Source: a virus
IMG/VR virus record: IMGVR_UViG_3300049027_000085
Location: 1-64,000 of that record
Reading direction: 5' to 3' (one strand)
Length of the DNA: 64,000 nucleotides
Shown here piece after piece: positions 40,303 through 47,496 of this stretch (the stretch's first letter is position 1; each line of letters opens with the position of its first letter). Under the pieces are notes generated by a model. The model saw only the letters and a list, made by a program, of their open reading frames with translations, had not been told where the DNA came from and did not search any database. The translations under genes and the position numbers were made by a program.

Positions 40303-40334
40303 GTATTTACTTTTACTCCGTAGCGCTGTACGAT
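40303..40334 (+). promoter_or_regulatory. Early promoter P6 (plus)
   Basis: GGTATTTACTTTT with -35 TTTACT (40306-40311), a 17-bp spacer and -10 TACGAT (40329-40334). Bases 40322-40352 repeat the P4 start region exactly, including its dyad. It drives the DUF3150 gene through a 140-base leader. Confidence 0.75.
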
Positions 40335-40364
40335 CTTCCTTGTACGGCGCTTATAAACACCGTG

Positions 40365-40472
40365 CGCGTTTGAAAGGGGGAGCGTTGAGCCGCTCCTAAA
40401 GATCAAGGGAATCGTGGCCGGAGCCGTTCCGACCGATTTTTATCAACCCTAACCGCACCATGGAGGAGCATC
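40365..40472 (+). promoter_or_regulatory. Structured leader with mini-ORF upstream of DUF3150 gene
   Basis: The shared leader TTTGAAAGGGGGAGCG is followed by TTG-AGC-CGC-TCC-TAA, a four-codon frame. GGAGCG and CGCTCC pair around it (loop TTGAGC), hiding the ribosome site. The true start at 40473 uses its own site (ATGGAGGAGCATC). This may be a leader-peptide control element or a decayed gene start. Confidence 0.4.
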
Positions 40473-41678
40473 ATGAAAAACGAAACATTCACCGCAGAGC
40501 AGTTCACCAAGTTCGTCAAGGACATGTCCGCAGCAGTCAAGCGTGTCTACAACACGCCGGGGATCGTCGATGAGATGACGGTCGAGCAGCGGAACGACTT
40601 CAAGGCCCGCGTCGAGAAGTACACCCCGAGCAACCCTGAGGGTCAGGGACGCAAGTCAACGGTTCTTTACACCCTCGAGACCACGGTCGCGGTCGAAGCC
40701 GCCTCCACCAACGGCAGCGTTGCCACGCCGGTCAACGACATGTCGGCTGAGGTCGCCAAGCGGATCGCGGAAGAGAGCATCGTGATCGAGATTCACATCC
40801 GTCAGCCCGGGTTCACCAAGAAGATCGACGCGAACGACTTCCTTGACCGCAACGGCAACAAAGGCAAGGTCGAGTCCGACATCCTCCACGTGCACCAAGA
40901 CCTGATCGACAAGCGCCACGTGAAGAACCTGATGGACCACCGTCAGAGCCTGCTCGACTACATCCGATCGTGGCAGGTGCCCGGCGGCATGTTGACGCCC
41001 GGCGGCGGTCAGTTCCTCGTGCCGCTCGCGGCTCAGGAAAAGATCTACGCCAAGATCGAGGAGTTCGGCGCCGAGCGTCAGGGCCTGCTCGACAAGTTCG
41101 CAGAGAGCTGGGACACGATCGTCGAGGAAGCCAAGAAGAAGCGTGGCGTCTTCTTCGACGACGGGGACTACCCGAGCTTCAAGTCGATCCGCGACCGGTT
41201 CACGCACGACTTCCGGTTCATCAGCAACAAGGTGCCCGACGAGCTGAAGAAGCTCGGCCTTGAGATCTATCAGAAGGAGTTCGACAAGCAGATGCTGAAC
41301 TGCGCGACGGCCGCGTCCGAGATTCAGGCGGCCCTACGTGAGGGTTTCCTCGGGTTGATCGAGCACTTCACCGACCGGTTGGGGGTGGATGAGGAGACCG
41401 GCAAGCCGAAGCGTTTCAACGAGAAGCGGATCACGGACATCCGTGAGTTCCTCGAGACGTTCCAGGCGCGGAACCTGACGAACGACACGCAGCTCGCCGC
41501 CCTCTGTGAGAAGGCGCAGACGCTGATCGAAGGTGTGGACGCTGCCACGATCCGCAGCAACGCGGACGCCCGCGCGAGCCTCAAGCAAGCGTTCGACGAC
41601 CTGACCACGGCGACGAACGAGCTGATCGGAACCAAGACCCGCCGCGTGCGGGTCGCGGCCGCCAGCAACGGACAGTAG
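40473..41678 (+). CDS. DUF3150-like protein with RRVRV tail
   Basis: A 401-residue protein. Residues 120-270 fit the DUF3150 pattern: DLIDKRHVKNLMDHRQSLLD, GGQFLVPLAAQEKIYAKIEE, a helical stretch, then DDGDYPSFKSIRDRF and FRFISNKVP. DUF3150 proteins are encoded beside AAA+ ATPases in phages and mobile elements; their function is unknown. The C-terminal third is helical and ends in TKTRRVRVAAASNGQ, the shared basic tail. Expression is from P6, and the AAA+ cassette lies upstream. Confidence 0.65.
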   Translation: MKNETFTAEQFTKFVKDMSAAVKRVYNTPGIVDEMTVEQRNDFKARVEKYTPSNPEGQGRKSTVLYTLETTVAVEAASTNGSVATPVNDMSAEVAKRIAEESIVIEIHIRQPGFTKKIDANDFLDRNGNKGKVESDILHVHQDLIDKRHVKNLMDHRQSLLDYIRSWQVPGGMLTPGGGQFLVPLAAQEKIYAKIEEFGAERQGLLDKFAESWDTIVEEAKKKRGVFFDDGDYPSFKSIRDRFTHDFRFISNKVPDELKKLGLEIYQKEFDKQMLNCATAASEIQAALREGFLGLIEHFTDRLGVDEETGKPKRFNEKRITDIREFLETFQARNLTNDTQLAALCEKAQTLIEGVDAATIRSNADARASLKQAFDDLTTATNELIGTKTRRVRVAAASNGQ

Positions 41679-41756
41679 TTCGGGACAACGGTTAAGGGGG
41701 TGGCCGTCCGACCGGTGCACCGAAAACACCCCCATTTAATGGTCAAGAGGTTAAAT

Positions 41757-42041
41757 ATGGGAGAGCAATATACAGAAGAACAGTTCATTAATGGGCCATG
41801 GGACACATGGGGCCGTGAAGACGGCACCACATGGTTAAAGTTACGTTCGAAGAACGTAATAATTATAAAGAAAGGTGATGAGATAATCGGTCACAGGAGG
41901 TTGCACAATGAGAACACTAGTAATTCACCCGTCGGACAGAACGACGGACTTCTTAGACAAGATATACAACGGGATAGATGCTGTGGTGATCAGGGGCAGT
42001 GTGAGGGACAGCTTCCTCAGGGAGCAGATAGCGATCGCTGA
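41757..42041 (+). CDS. Small hypothetical protein with long 3' overlap
   Basis: Starts at ATG 41757 with ribosome site AAGAGG. Residues 1-52 (MGEQYTEEQFINGPWDTWGR, then WLKLRSKNVIIIKKGDEIIG) look like genuine protein. The remaining 42 residues overlap the next gene out of frame and are Gln/Arg/Gly-rich. No family is recognised. Confidence 0.45.
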   Translation: MGEQYTEEQFINGPWDTWGREDGTTWLKLRSKNVIIIKKGDEIIGHRRLHNENTSNSPVGQNDGLLRQDIQRDRCCGDQGQCEGQLPQGADSDR

Positions 42042-42492
42042 CCGGGTCATGCTGATGGGCCACGGGACGCCGCAGGGGCTCCTGGGGCCCAGCCAGAGGA
42101 TGATGATCGACCAGAGCCATGTCGGGCTGCTCAAGACCAAGAAGAACCTGGTCGGCATCTGGTGCAACGCGGACGGGTACTTCGAGAGGTACGGCCTCAA
42201 CGGCCTGTACACGGGGATGATCATCTCCGAGCCGATGGAGGCACGGGTGTTCAACGTCACGGCTACAGACAACCAGATCTGGGACTCCAACCACCAGTTC
42301 GCGAAGAGCGTCAAGCGCGGGCTGGAGCTGTTCGACCCAGAGTACGCGGCCGAACAGGTCAGGGAGTTTTACACGGAGAGACCGTTCGCGATGGCACGTA
42401 CCAACCCCGTGATCCAGTACAACGTGCAGAACATCTACGACAGCCGGATCACGACCGCCGGGGTGGAGGAGGTGGTAGCATGTACCAGCTAG
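41908..42492 (+). CDS. Caspase-like (clan CD-type) phage protein candidate
   Basis: A 194-residue protein with ribosome site CACAGGAGG. RVMLMGHGTPQGLL places His52 in a Gly-His-Gly turn after a strand; NLVGIWCNADGYF places Cys86 at the end of the next strand; GLNGLYTGMIISEPMEA follows. This strand-HG / strand-C order is that of caspase-fold peptidases and CHAT proteins. Whether it is an active protease, or a phage enzyme using this fold, cannot be told from sequence. It lies among accessory genes, not with structural ones. Confidence 0.45.
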   Translation: MRTLVIHPSDRTTDFLDKIYNGIDAVVIRGSVRDSFLREQIAIADRVMLMGHGTPQGLLGPSQRMMIDQSHVGLLKTKKNLVGIWCNADGYFERYGLNGLYTGMIISEPMEARVFNVTATDNQIWDSNHQFAKSVKRGLELFDPEYAAEQVREFYTERPFAMARTNPVIQYNVQNIYDSRITTAGVEEVVACTS

Positions 42493-42944
42493 GCATGCTC
42501 CTCGGCCGGTGGGAGGAGCCCAAGAAGGTGGCTGAACGCCTGATGAAGAAGCTCAAGAAGTACGACCCGTTTGTCTTCCACGTGAGCCTTGACAAGAACA
42601 GCGTGTACATCCACTTCAATGCGCTGCCCAACGGCCTTGACCACAAGCTGCGGGTCAGCACGCACGAGGAGAGGGAGCGCTACGGCTACAAGTGGCAGAT
42701 GCGTCTCGACGGCCTGTCCGGGGTGGAGGAGCCCAAGAGGTGGAGCCGGTACTTCGACGACGAGGACGAGCTGCTGAAGTCATTCTGCCGCTACTACGAC
42801 AACATAGAGCGGAGCGGCGAGGCTCAGAACAAGGTGGACTTTGATCGGATAAGGAGGCAGTACCATGGACTCGAAGGACCTGATAGCGAGCTTGAAGAGG
42901 GGGGAAGGGCTGACACAACCGAGGTGGCGCCAACAGGACTATGA
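42480..42944 (+). CDS. Hypothetical protein
   Basis: A 154-residue protein from ATG 42480 with ribosome site GGAGGAGGTGG. Residues 28-80 are strand-rich (FVFHVSLDKNSVYIHFNALP), then WQMRLDGLSG; the C-terminus is acidic. It overlaps the caspase-like gene by 13 bases and the next by 4. No family is recognised. Confidence 0.6.
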   Translation: MYQLGMLLGRWEEPKKVAERLMKKLKKYDPFVFHVSLDKNSVYIHFNALPNGLDHKLRVSTHEERERYGYKWQMRLDGLSGVEEPKRWSRYFDDEDELLKSFCRYYDNIERSGEAQNKVDFDRIRRQYHGLEGPDSELEEGGRADTTEVAPTGL

Positions 42945-43417
42945 ACAGACCGATAGTGTTCCTACAGAACTCGTACAGCCCGGTGTACGCCGGGAGGGAG
43001 TGGCCGAGGGAGAGCTGGCTGAGGGCGCTGGCGGCCTGCCGATCGGGGAAGATGCTGACCCACCTGGGCCAGCCGTGGGGCGTGATGCACAACACGACCC
43101 CTCAGGTCGGCAGGACGGCGAGCAGCAAACTGCCGCCGGACTACGATCACATGTTGAGGGTTATCCAGGAATGTTCTCCGGCTTCTATCGTGGCCTGCGG
43201 CCAACAGGCGATCGACGCCGTGAGGCTGATCTGGGACGGGCCGAGGGTCGAGCTGCCGCACCCAGCATGTCGCTGGGTAAAGTCCACCTTGTATCAGGAG
43301 GGGAAACGTCTCCTGGACCTGCAGGTGAGGGGAGGGATGAACTTCCGCGCGAGGGTGTGGGAGAAGAAGGGTGAGCCGTTCAAGGTGGAGATCCTGCGGC
43401 AGGAGGTAAAGGTATGA
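42941..43417 (+). CDS. Uracil-DNA-glycosylase-superfamily-like protein
   Basis: A 158-residue protein. RPIVFLQNSYSPVYAGREW, MHNTTP, then SIVACGQQAIDAV and RVELPHPACRW have the order of UDG-fold motifs: N-terminal strand-loop, central strand ending in Gly-x-x-A, and a C-terminal His-Pro loop. The catalytic residues of classic UDGs are not clearly kept, so it may be a diverged glycosylase or a binding-only member. A base-excision or modified-base link would fit the nucleotide genes elsewhere in the window. Confidence 0.4.
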   Translation: MNRPIVFLQNSYSPVYAGREWPRESWLRALAACRSGKMLTHLGQPWGVMHNTTPQVGRTASSKLPPDYDHMLRVIQECSPASIVACGQQAIDAVRLIWDGPRVELPHPACRWVKSTLYQEGKRLLDLQVRGGMNFRARVWEKKGEPFKVEILRQEVKV

Positions 43418-44124
43418 ACGACAAATCACGCACCAACGAGGCGGCGGCGAAATGCGTATGTGGACCGGAAGGGGCGTGCAAGCTGCACAAGGCCGTCATT
43501 TGCTCGAAATGCGGGCAGGTGGATGATTCGGGGCTGACCCCGAGGACGAACAGTGCAGCGGGCTGCACTCACGATTGGCAAGCGTTCACCAACGAGGCGG
43601 CGGCGCCCGATGACGCGGCGGTGGGGGAGGCTGTGGAGGTGCTGAAGCCAATCGTGGAGGAATGGTCGGTAAGGGATGCACCGATAGCGATTTACGGCAA
43701 CGAGATAAAGGCTCTAGCTACCGCTATCGCCGCCCTCACGCCCCGCGACGACCCAGCCGCCGCGACGGACGGGACGCTTCTGCCGTGCCCGTTCTGTGGC
43801 GGGGAAGCATCGGCCGCTACCAGCGGCGGCGGCGTGTATTGGGTGTTTTGTTCGCGATGCAAAGCGCAGGTGGATTGGCACCACACATCGCAGGAGGTGG
43901 CAGATACGTGGAACCGCCGTGCCGACCTGCCCCCCGCCGTGGTGCGCCGCATCGAGGAGGCGTTCGCGGGGAGGGTGAAGGCGGCATTGGAACTGGAGAT
44001 ATATTCCGACGAGGCGATCAAGGATGCTAGACACGACGGCAACCATCACCCGCACAGTTGGAATCAGGGTGCGAAGAAGGTGTTACGGGCGATGGATGCT
44101 GAACTAGGGAGGAAGGGGGAATGA
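43414..44124 (+). CDS. Lar-like zinc-ribbon protein (restriction alleviation-like)
   Basis: A 236-residue protein. Residues about 122-170 match the Lar family: LLPCPFCGGEAS, a strand with WVFCSRCKAQVDW, then SQEVADTWNRR. Lar of Rac prophage modulates type I restriction; many homologues are uncharacterised. An upstream Cys-rich part (CVCGPEGACKLH, CSKCGQ) may bind another zinc. Base composition and codon choice (GCGGCGGCG runs, AAT, CGA) differ from neighbours, hinting at separate ancestry. Confidence 0.65.
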   Translation: MNDKSRTNEAAAKCVCGPEGACKLHKAVICSKCGQVDDSGLTPRTNSAAGCTHDWQAFTNEAAAPDDAAVGEAVEVLKPIVEEWSVRDAPIAIYGNEIKALATAIAALTPRDDPAAATDGTLLPCPFCGGEASAATSGGGVYWVFCSRCKAQVDWHHTSQEVADTWNRRADLPPAVVRRIEEAFAGRVKAALELEIYSDEAIKDARHDGNHHPHSWNQGAKKVLRAMDAELGRKGE

Positions 44125-44261
44125 GTCGAATACTTTGTTGGATCGGTTGGCACTACTGGATGCCGAAGCCGTACACCGATACTTACAACCAAGCGTGCTG
44201 GCGATGTGGACTGATGCGCCGATATTTGGGGGATAAGAAATGGCAATACATCGGGAAATGA
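44121..44261 (+). CDS. 46-residue Trp/Cys-rich protein
   Basis: A short frame, ATGA-overlapped with the Lar-like gene and preceded by GGAGGAAGGGGGA. It opens MSRILCWIGWHYW and contains the CWRCG pair of a half zinc ribbon (Cys6, Cys26, Cys29). Small WHxW-CxxC phage proteins are common and uncharacterised. Confidence 0.6.
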   Translation: MSRILCWIGWHYWMPKPYTDTYNQACWRCGLMRRYLGDKKWQYIGK

Positions 44262-44635
44262 CCAAAACGACCAACGCCCCGAACGCGGGGGATGCGGCGG
44301 GGATGGTGGAAGCGGCGAGGGCTTTCAACGCATCTTGCGAATCGTGCGGCAGTATCGGACGGTGCGACCTGTGCATGGCATCGTTCGCCGCCTCTCACGC
44401 CGCCGCCCTACAGCGGGAGAACGCGAGGATGCGTGCCGCCCTTGAGCACTACGCGGACGACAATAGCTGGCTTTGCGATACGTGCGACGACCCGAATTGG
44501 CGTTGCACGCCGGACACCCACCGAGTAGCGAATTGGCAAGGGCGTTCTCAGCACGGCCCCGACATCGCCCGTGCCGCCCTCACCGGCGAGGAAAGAGAGG
44601 TGAGAGATGGCGACGTATTACGACAGACTCTGTGA
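44240..44635 (+). CDS. Cys-rich hypothetical protein
   Basis: A 131-residue protein with Cys pairs (CESCGSIGRCDLC and CDTCDDPNWRC) suggesting zinc sites, and an Ala-rich helix. ATG 44240 has the ribosome site GGGGGAT; ATG 44258 is an alternative overlapping the previous stop. The flanking Cys-rich genes share its composition and may have arrived together. Confidence 0.55.
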   Translation: MAIHREMTKTTNAPNAGDAAGMVEAARAFNASCESCGSIGRCDLCMASFAASHAAALQRENARMRAALEHYADDNSWLCDTCDDPNWRCTPDTHRVANWQGRSQHGPDIARAALTGEEREVRDGDVLRQTL

Positions 44636-44661
44636 AGAAGACCTGTGCGACGATCAACACT

Positions 44662-45030
44662 ATGAACCAGAGGAAAGCACAGCACAACGGGTGGGCCGAG
44701 GAGCTGAAGATCTACCTGAGCAAGATCCTGATGTGCGAGATGTGCAGGATCCGCAAGGCGACCGACCACGCCCACAGGCTGAAGAGACGGCTGATCGGCT
44801 GGAGGACGGACTTGGACCGGCTGGAGTACTTCATGGCGGCGAAGCTGTGCCGGCGCTGCCACAAGTCATTGGACGAGTACGTCGGCCCCCAGGACGCGCA
44901 CGAGAGGATGTTCCTGATCATCACTCGGATAGCCGTGGCGCGTCCGAGGGGCTCCGTCCATGGTGAGTATGTCCCGACCCACCCGGTGACGCTCTGGGAC
45001 CCCCAGTTGATCTACCGCTACAGCCGATAA
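44662..45030 (+). CDS. HNH-like zinc nuclease candidate
   Basis: A 122-residue protein. CEMCRIRKATDHAHRL and LCRRCHKSLDE give the two CxxC knuckles and a central His typical of HNH/zinc-finger nucleases, though the second catalytic His is not obvious. The ATG at 44662 has no ribosome site; a frame with a good site (44607, GAGAGGTGAG) starts 55 bases upstream in another phase. A frameshifted fusion or coupling is possible. Confidence 0.5.
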   Translation: MNQRKAQHNGWAEELKIYLSKILMCEMCRIRKATDHAHRLKRRLIGWRTDLDRLEYFMAAKLCRRCHKSLDEYVGPQDAHERMFLIITRIAVARPRGSVHGEYVPTHPVTLWDPQLIYRYSR

Positions 45031-45046
45031 AAAAAAGTAAAATAGG

Positions 45047-45078
45047 GTATTTACTTTCTGGCCAGAACTGTATAGAAT
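45047..45078 (+). promoter_or_regulatory. Early promoter P7 (plus)
   Basis: GGTATTTACTTT with -35 TTTACT (45050-45055), a 17-bp spacer and -10 TAGAAT (45073-45078). A short dyad AGAAC/GTTCT flanks the -10. It drives the small genes from 45119 and possibly the terminase region. Confidence 0.74.
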
Positions 45079-45118
45079 GGTTCTCGTTGAGCAAATCTGT
45101 TTGAAAGGAGAACGAGCC

Positions 45119-45475
45119 ATGATTACCGAAAAATACGCAGAAGAGAGGGGTTACACCTACCACGGCGCATACAGCTGGAACCAGGAAGAGATGAAGAAGC
45201 GGGCCGCTGAGCTCAGAAAAGAGGGCAACAAGGCGATGGTCGTGTACAGCCCTGCAAGCCCGCTCAGCCGCAGCAGTTCAGGCGGGGGCTACTCGGTCTA
45301 CTGGATCGAGTCGGAGGAGAACCGCAGGGCGAGACACCTCAAGGAGGCGAACGGCCTCGCGTGGCGCGCGCAGAGCAAGATCAGCCGGCTGATCAACGAG
45401 TTGGCGGAGGCGAACAAAGAGCTGGAGGCGGCGCAAGCGAGGGTCAAGGAACTGACCGAGGGAGTGCAGTCATGA
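45119..45475 (+). CDS. Hypothetical protein with C-terminal coiled coil
   Basis: A 118-residue protein with the shared leader TTTGAAAGGAGAACGAGCC. Residues 1-62 are mixed (YHGAYSWNQEEMKKRAAELR, SGGGYSVYWIE); residues 70-115 form a clear coiled coil (ISRLINELAEANKELEAAQA). No family is recognised. Confidence 0.6.
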   Translation: MITEKYAEERGYTYHGAYSWNQEEMKKRAAELRKEGNKAMVVYSPASPLSRSSSGGGYSVYWIESEENRRARHLKEANGLAWRAQSKISRLINELAEANKELEAAQARVKELTEGVQS

Positions 45476-45750
45476 GCACCAGATGGAAGGGGTACAGCCA
45501 GACAGACGGCACGGGCGTGCACACGGAGGGCCTCGCGATGAGGACCAACCCCAAGATGCGCACGTTCTGCTGCATGGTGTGCCGTGAGGAGCTGACGATC
45601 ATGGACTACCCCGTGACACTGCACATGAACAAGCACAGGAAGCAGGGCCTAACGACCGACGCGGACAAGCACGACCTGAAGAGCCAGCTCTTCCCGAACA
45701 CGGCGAGGAAGATCCGAGAGTTTCTGAAGAGGGACAGCAACAGAAGATGA
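45472..45750 (+). CDS. Zinc-finger-like small protein
   Basis: A 92-residue basic protein. FCCMVCREELTIMDYP followed by HMNKHRK gives a Cys2-His2-like spacing, suggesting one zinc finger. ATG overlaps the preceding stop (ATGA). It could bind nucleic acid; no family is recognised. Confidence 0.6.
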   Translation: MSTRWKGYSQTDGTGVHTEGLAMRTNPKMRTFCCMVCREELTIMDYPVTLHMNKHRKQGLTTDADKHDLKSQLFPNTARKIREFLKRDSNRR

Positions 45751-45962
45751 AAACAGCAAGGATCAAGAGCCGGTCGAAGCTCCCCCATTTCACGAAGAAG
45801 GTCAACAAAGGGAGACTAGAGCAGTTGAGACAGAAGGCCGACCTGCAGAGACGACTCAGAGGGGGTAAAGGCGATGAACGATCAAACAAAGGAGCTGATA
45901 AAGCGAATAAAGGAACTGCCGAAGGGGAGGCTCCTGAACCTGGAGCACTTCCCCGTGCCTGA
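45747..45962 (+). CDS. Small basic protein
   Basis: A 71-residue, very basic protein (MKTARIKSRSKLPHFTKKVN) with ATGA overlap to the upstream gene. About 28 C-terminal residues overlap the next gene out of frame. Only the first 42 residues look selected. Possible nucleic-acid contact; unknown. Confidence 0.45.
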   Translation: MKTARIKSRSKLPHFTKKVNKGRLEQLRQKADLQRRLRGGKGDERSNKGADKANKGTAEGEAPEPGALPRA

Positions 45963-46080
45963 CGACTACAGAGGGGTCAAGACGGATCACCTCAAGGAGT
46001 TGATCGATGAAAAAGAGAGGACTGAGAGCGTTCAGGACAGAGGCGATGGGGATAGAAGGGTTCGTGGCTGCAGCGAGTAG
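45874..46080 (+). CDS. Small hypothetical protein
   Basis: A 68-residue protein with ribosome site AGAGGGGGTAAAGGCG. MNDQTKELIKRIKELPKGRL is an amphipathic helix, followed by a Pro-rich turn. Its last 24 residues overlap the following gene. No family is recognised. Confidence 0.45.
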   Translation: MNDQTKELIKRIKELPKGRLLNLEHFPVPDDYRGVKTDHLKELIDEKERTESVQDRGDGDRRVRGCSE

Positions 46081-46279
46081 GTCCGAGGCGATGTACTGGA
46101 CACAAAAAGCTGCCAACGAGGTCGGTTACCCGGTCAAGTTCACTGAGGTGAAGGTCAACCGTGCGCCGGAGTTCGACGAATGGGCTACGGAGAGGGTGAG
46201 GTACCGTTGTTGGACTAGAGAAACATTGTTAAACAGTAGATCTCACGATTTACAGAACGAGATCAGCGCGCTACAGTGA
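46007..46279 (+). CDS. Small hypothetical protein
   Basis: A 90-residue protein. Residues 12-50 (TEAMGIEGFVAAASRSEAMY, then YPVKFTEVKVNRAPEFD) look like a small alpha/beta fold. It ends 4 bases before the small-terminase gene. A ribosome site is weak (AAGGAG further upstream). No family is recognised. Confidence 0.5.
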   Translation: MKKRGLRAFRTEAMGIEGFVAAASRSEAMYWTQKAANEVGYPVKFTEVKVNRAPEFDEWATERVRYRCWTRETLLNSRSHDLQNEISALQ

Positions 46280-46283
46280 GACA

Positions 46284-47108
46284 ATGTCGAAGGCAACGGA
46301 GAGAAAGACAGGCCGGATGACCAAGACGAGCAAGGACTTCGTCGAGGCAGCGGCGACCATAGGGGTGAGCGGGACACAGGCCCTCAGGGTGGCCAGGATC
46401 AAGAACCCGGCACAGCAGAAGAAGAACAAACCGACGGTGATAGTGGATAACCCGACGGACGGAAGCCCCCAGGGAGGGAGCCCCAACCTTGACCACGTCC
46501 AGGCGTACAACAAGAGCAAGGCGCTGCGGAACTCGATAGAGGAGCGCAAGAAAATGGCCCTCGAGTTCTGTGACGTCACCCCTGAGATGGTCCTCGGAGC
46601 CACGGCGATGAGGGCCTTCGCCAGCATAGACGGCGCGTTCGACGAGGACGGCAGGTTCGACATACGCCTCGCGAGGCAGACAGGGGCGATCCACCTGATC
46701 AAGAAGCTGGAGACCACCCAGTACGGCCTCAGGGCCGAATTTTACAGCAACGAGAGCGCGCAGCAGCAGCTCGCGAGCTACATGGGGATGGAGTTCGCCC
46801 CCAAGGACCAGAAGGACGACGTGGAGAGCCTGAAGGCGGGGATCGAGGCGATCGCGAGGGGGATCGCGAGGGAGAGGAAGACAGAGATCACGCACGAGAT
46901 CCGCGTCGAGGCGTGGGAACGCGTGGCCAAGTGGGTCAAGGAGACCAAGGCGCGGTACAGCGCCTCGGCGATCGAGGAGGCAGGGAAGCAGTATGGAGTC
47001 ACTGGGGGCGGTGGCGTGGGCGATCATGGCGGGGGTTACCCTCGCCTGGCTGCTGATACGGTGGGTGGAGAGGCCGATATATCCGGGGGGAAGGATGCCG
47101 GCCAGTAA
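46284..47108 (+). CDS. Terminase small subunit-like protein
   Basis: A 274-residue protein. Central segment FCDVTPEMVLGATAMRAFAS, FDEDGRFDIRLARQTGAIHL, LRAEFYSNESAQQQLASYMG is characteristic of phage small terminase / DNA-recognition subunits. The N-terminal 75 residues are basic with a likely HTH (VEAAATIGVSGTQALRVARI). The last 38 residues are Gly-rich and overlap the next gene. The large subunit follows 1.7 kb downstream after four small genes. Confidence 0.7.
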   Translation: MSKATERKTGRMTKTSKDFVEAAATIGVSGTQALRVARIKNPAQQKKNKPTVIVDNPTDGSPQGGSPNLDHVQAYNKSKALRNSIEERKKMALEFCDVTPEMVLGATAMRAFASIDGAFDEDGRFDIRLARQTGAIHLIKKLETTQYGLRAEFYSNESAQQQLASYMGMEFAPKDQKDDVESLKAGIEAIARGIARERKTEITHEIRVEAWERVAKWVKETKARYSASAIEEAGKQYGVTGGGGVGDHGGGYPRLAADTVGGEADISGGKDAGQ

Positions 47109-47496
47109 GAGGAGCAACCAGACACTGACGCACTTCACCGTGACCACGCCCGACCGGTCCGCGAGGGAGGTCAGCAGGCAGCTGCAAGAGGAGCTGGAGA
47201 GGACGAGGGAAGAGATCCTGGGCGGCACCGTGCGCGGGAGACCGCAGGTCATACCGTTCCCCGACCGCCGGCCGACACCGAGCCCTGTGGGAGAATCGCC
47301 GCTGACCGCGGCAGGTGCGAGGTACGTCCAGGAGATGCAGCGGAACATGACCGACAACTTCCGCGAGATGATGAACGCACACTTCGTGTTCCAGGACCCG
47401 CCGTCGACGGCCGCGCGCAACAAGGAGCCAGAGGTGAAGGAGAACATGCTCGAGACGGTCAAGAGGGGCAAGAGGAGGGTCAGGGTAGGTGGCTAA
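46993..47496 (+). CDS. Membrane-anchored protein with RRVRV tail
   Basis: A 167-residue protein. Residues 4-24 are a transmembrane helix (LGAVAWAIMAGVTLAWLLI) followed by a charged soluble part with a heptad segment (SRQLQEELERTREEIL). It ends KRGKRRVRVGG, the shared tail. Ribosome site GGAGGCAGG lies within the terminase gene. Function is unknown; it could place a tagged protein at the inner membrane. Confidence 0.6.
   Translation: MESLGAVAWAIMAGVTLAWLLIRWVERPIYPGGRMPASKRSNQTLTHFTVTTPDRSAREVSRQLQEELERTREEILGGTVRGRPQVIPFPDRRPTPSPVGESPLTAAGARYVQEMQRNMTDNFREMMNAHFVFQDPPSTAARNKEPEVKENMLETVKRGKRRVRVGG

Noticed and set aside
42865-43374. A frame with a strong ribosome site (AAGGAGGCAGTACC) and start MDSKDLIASLKRGEG
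   Set aside because: The first 28 residues look plausible, but most of it overlaps the UDG-like gene by over 430 bases and is Gly/Glu/Arg/Pro-rich. Possibly a short real gene or a coupling signal; not supported as a full protein.
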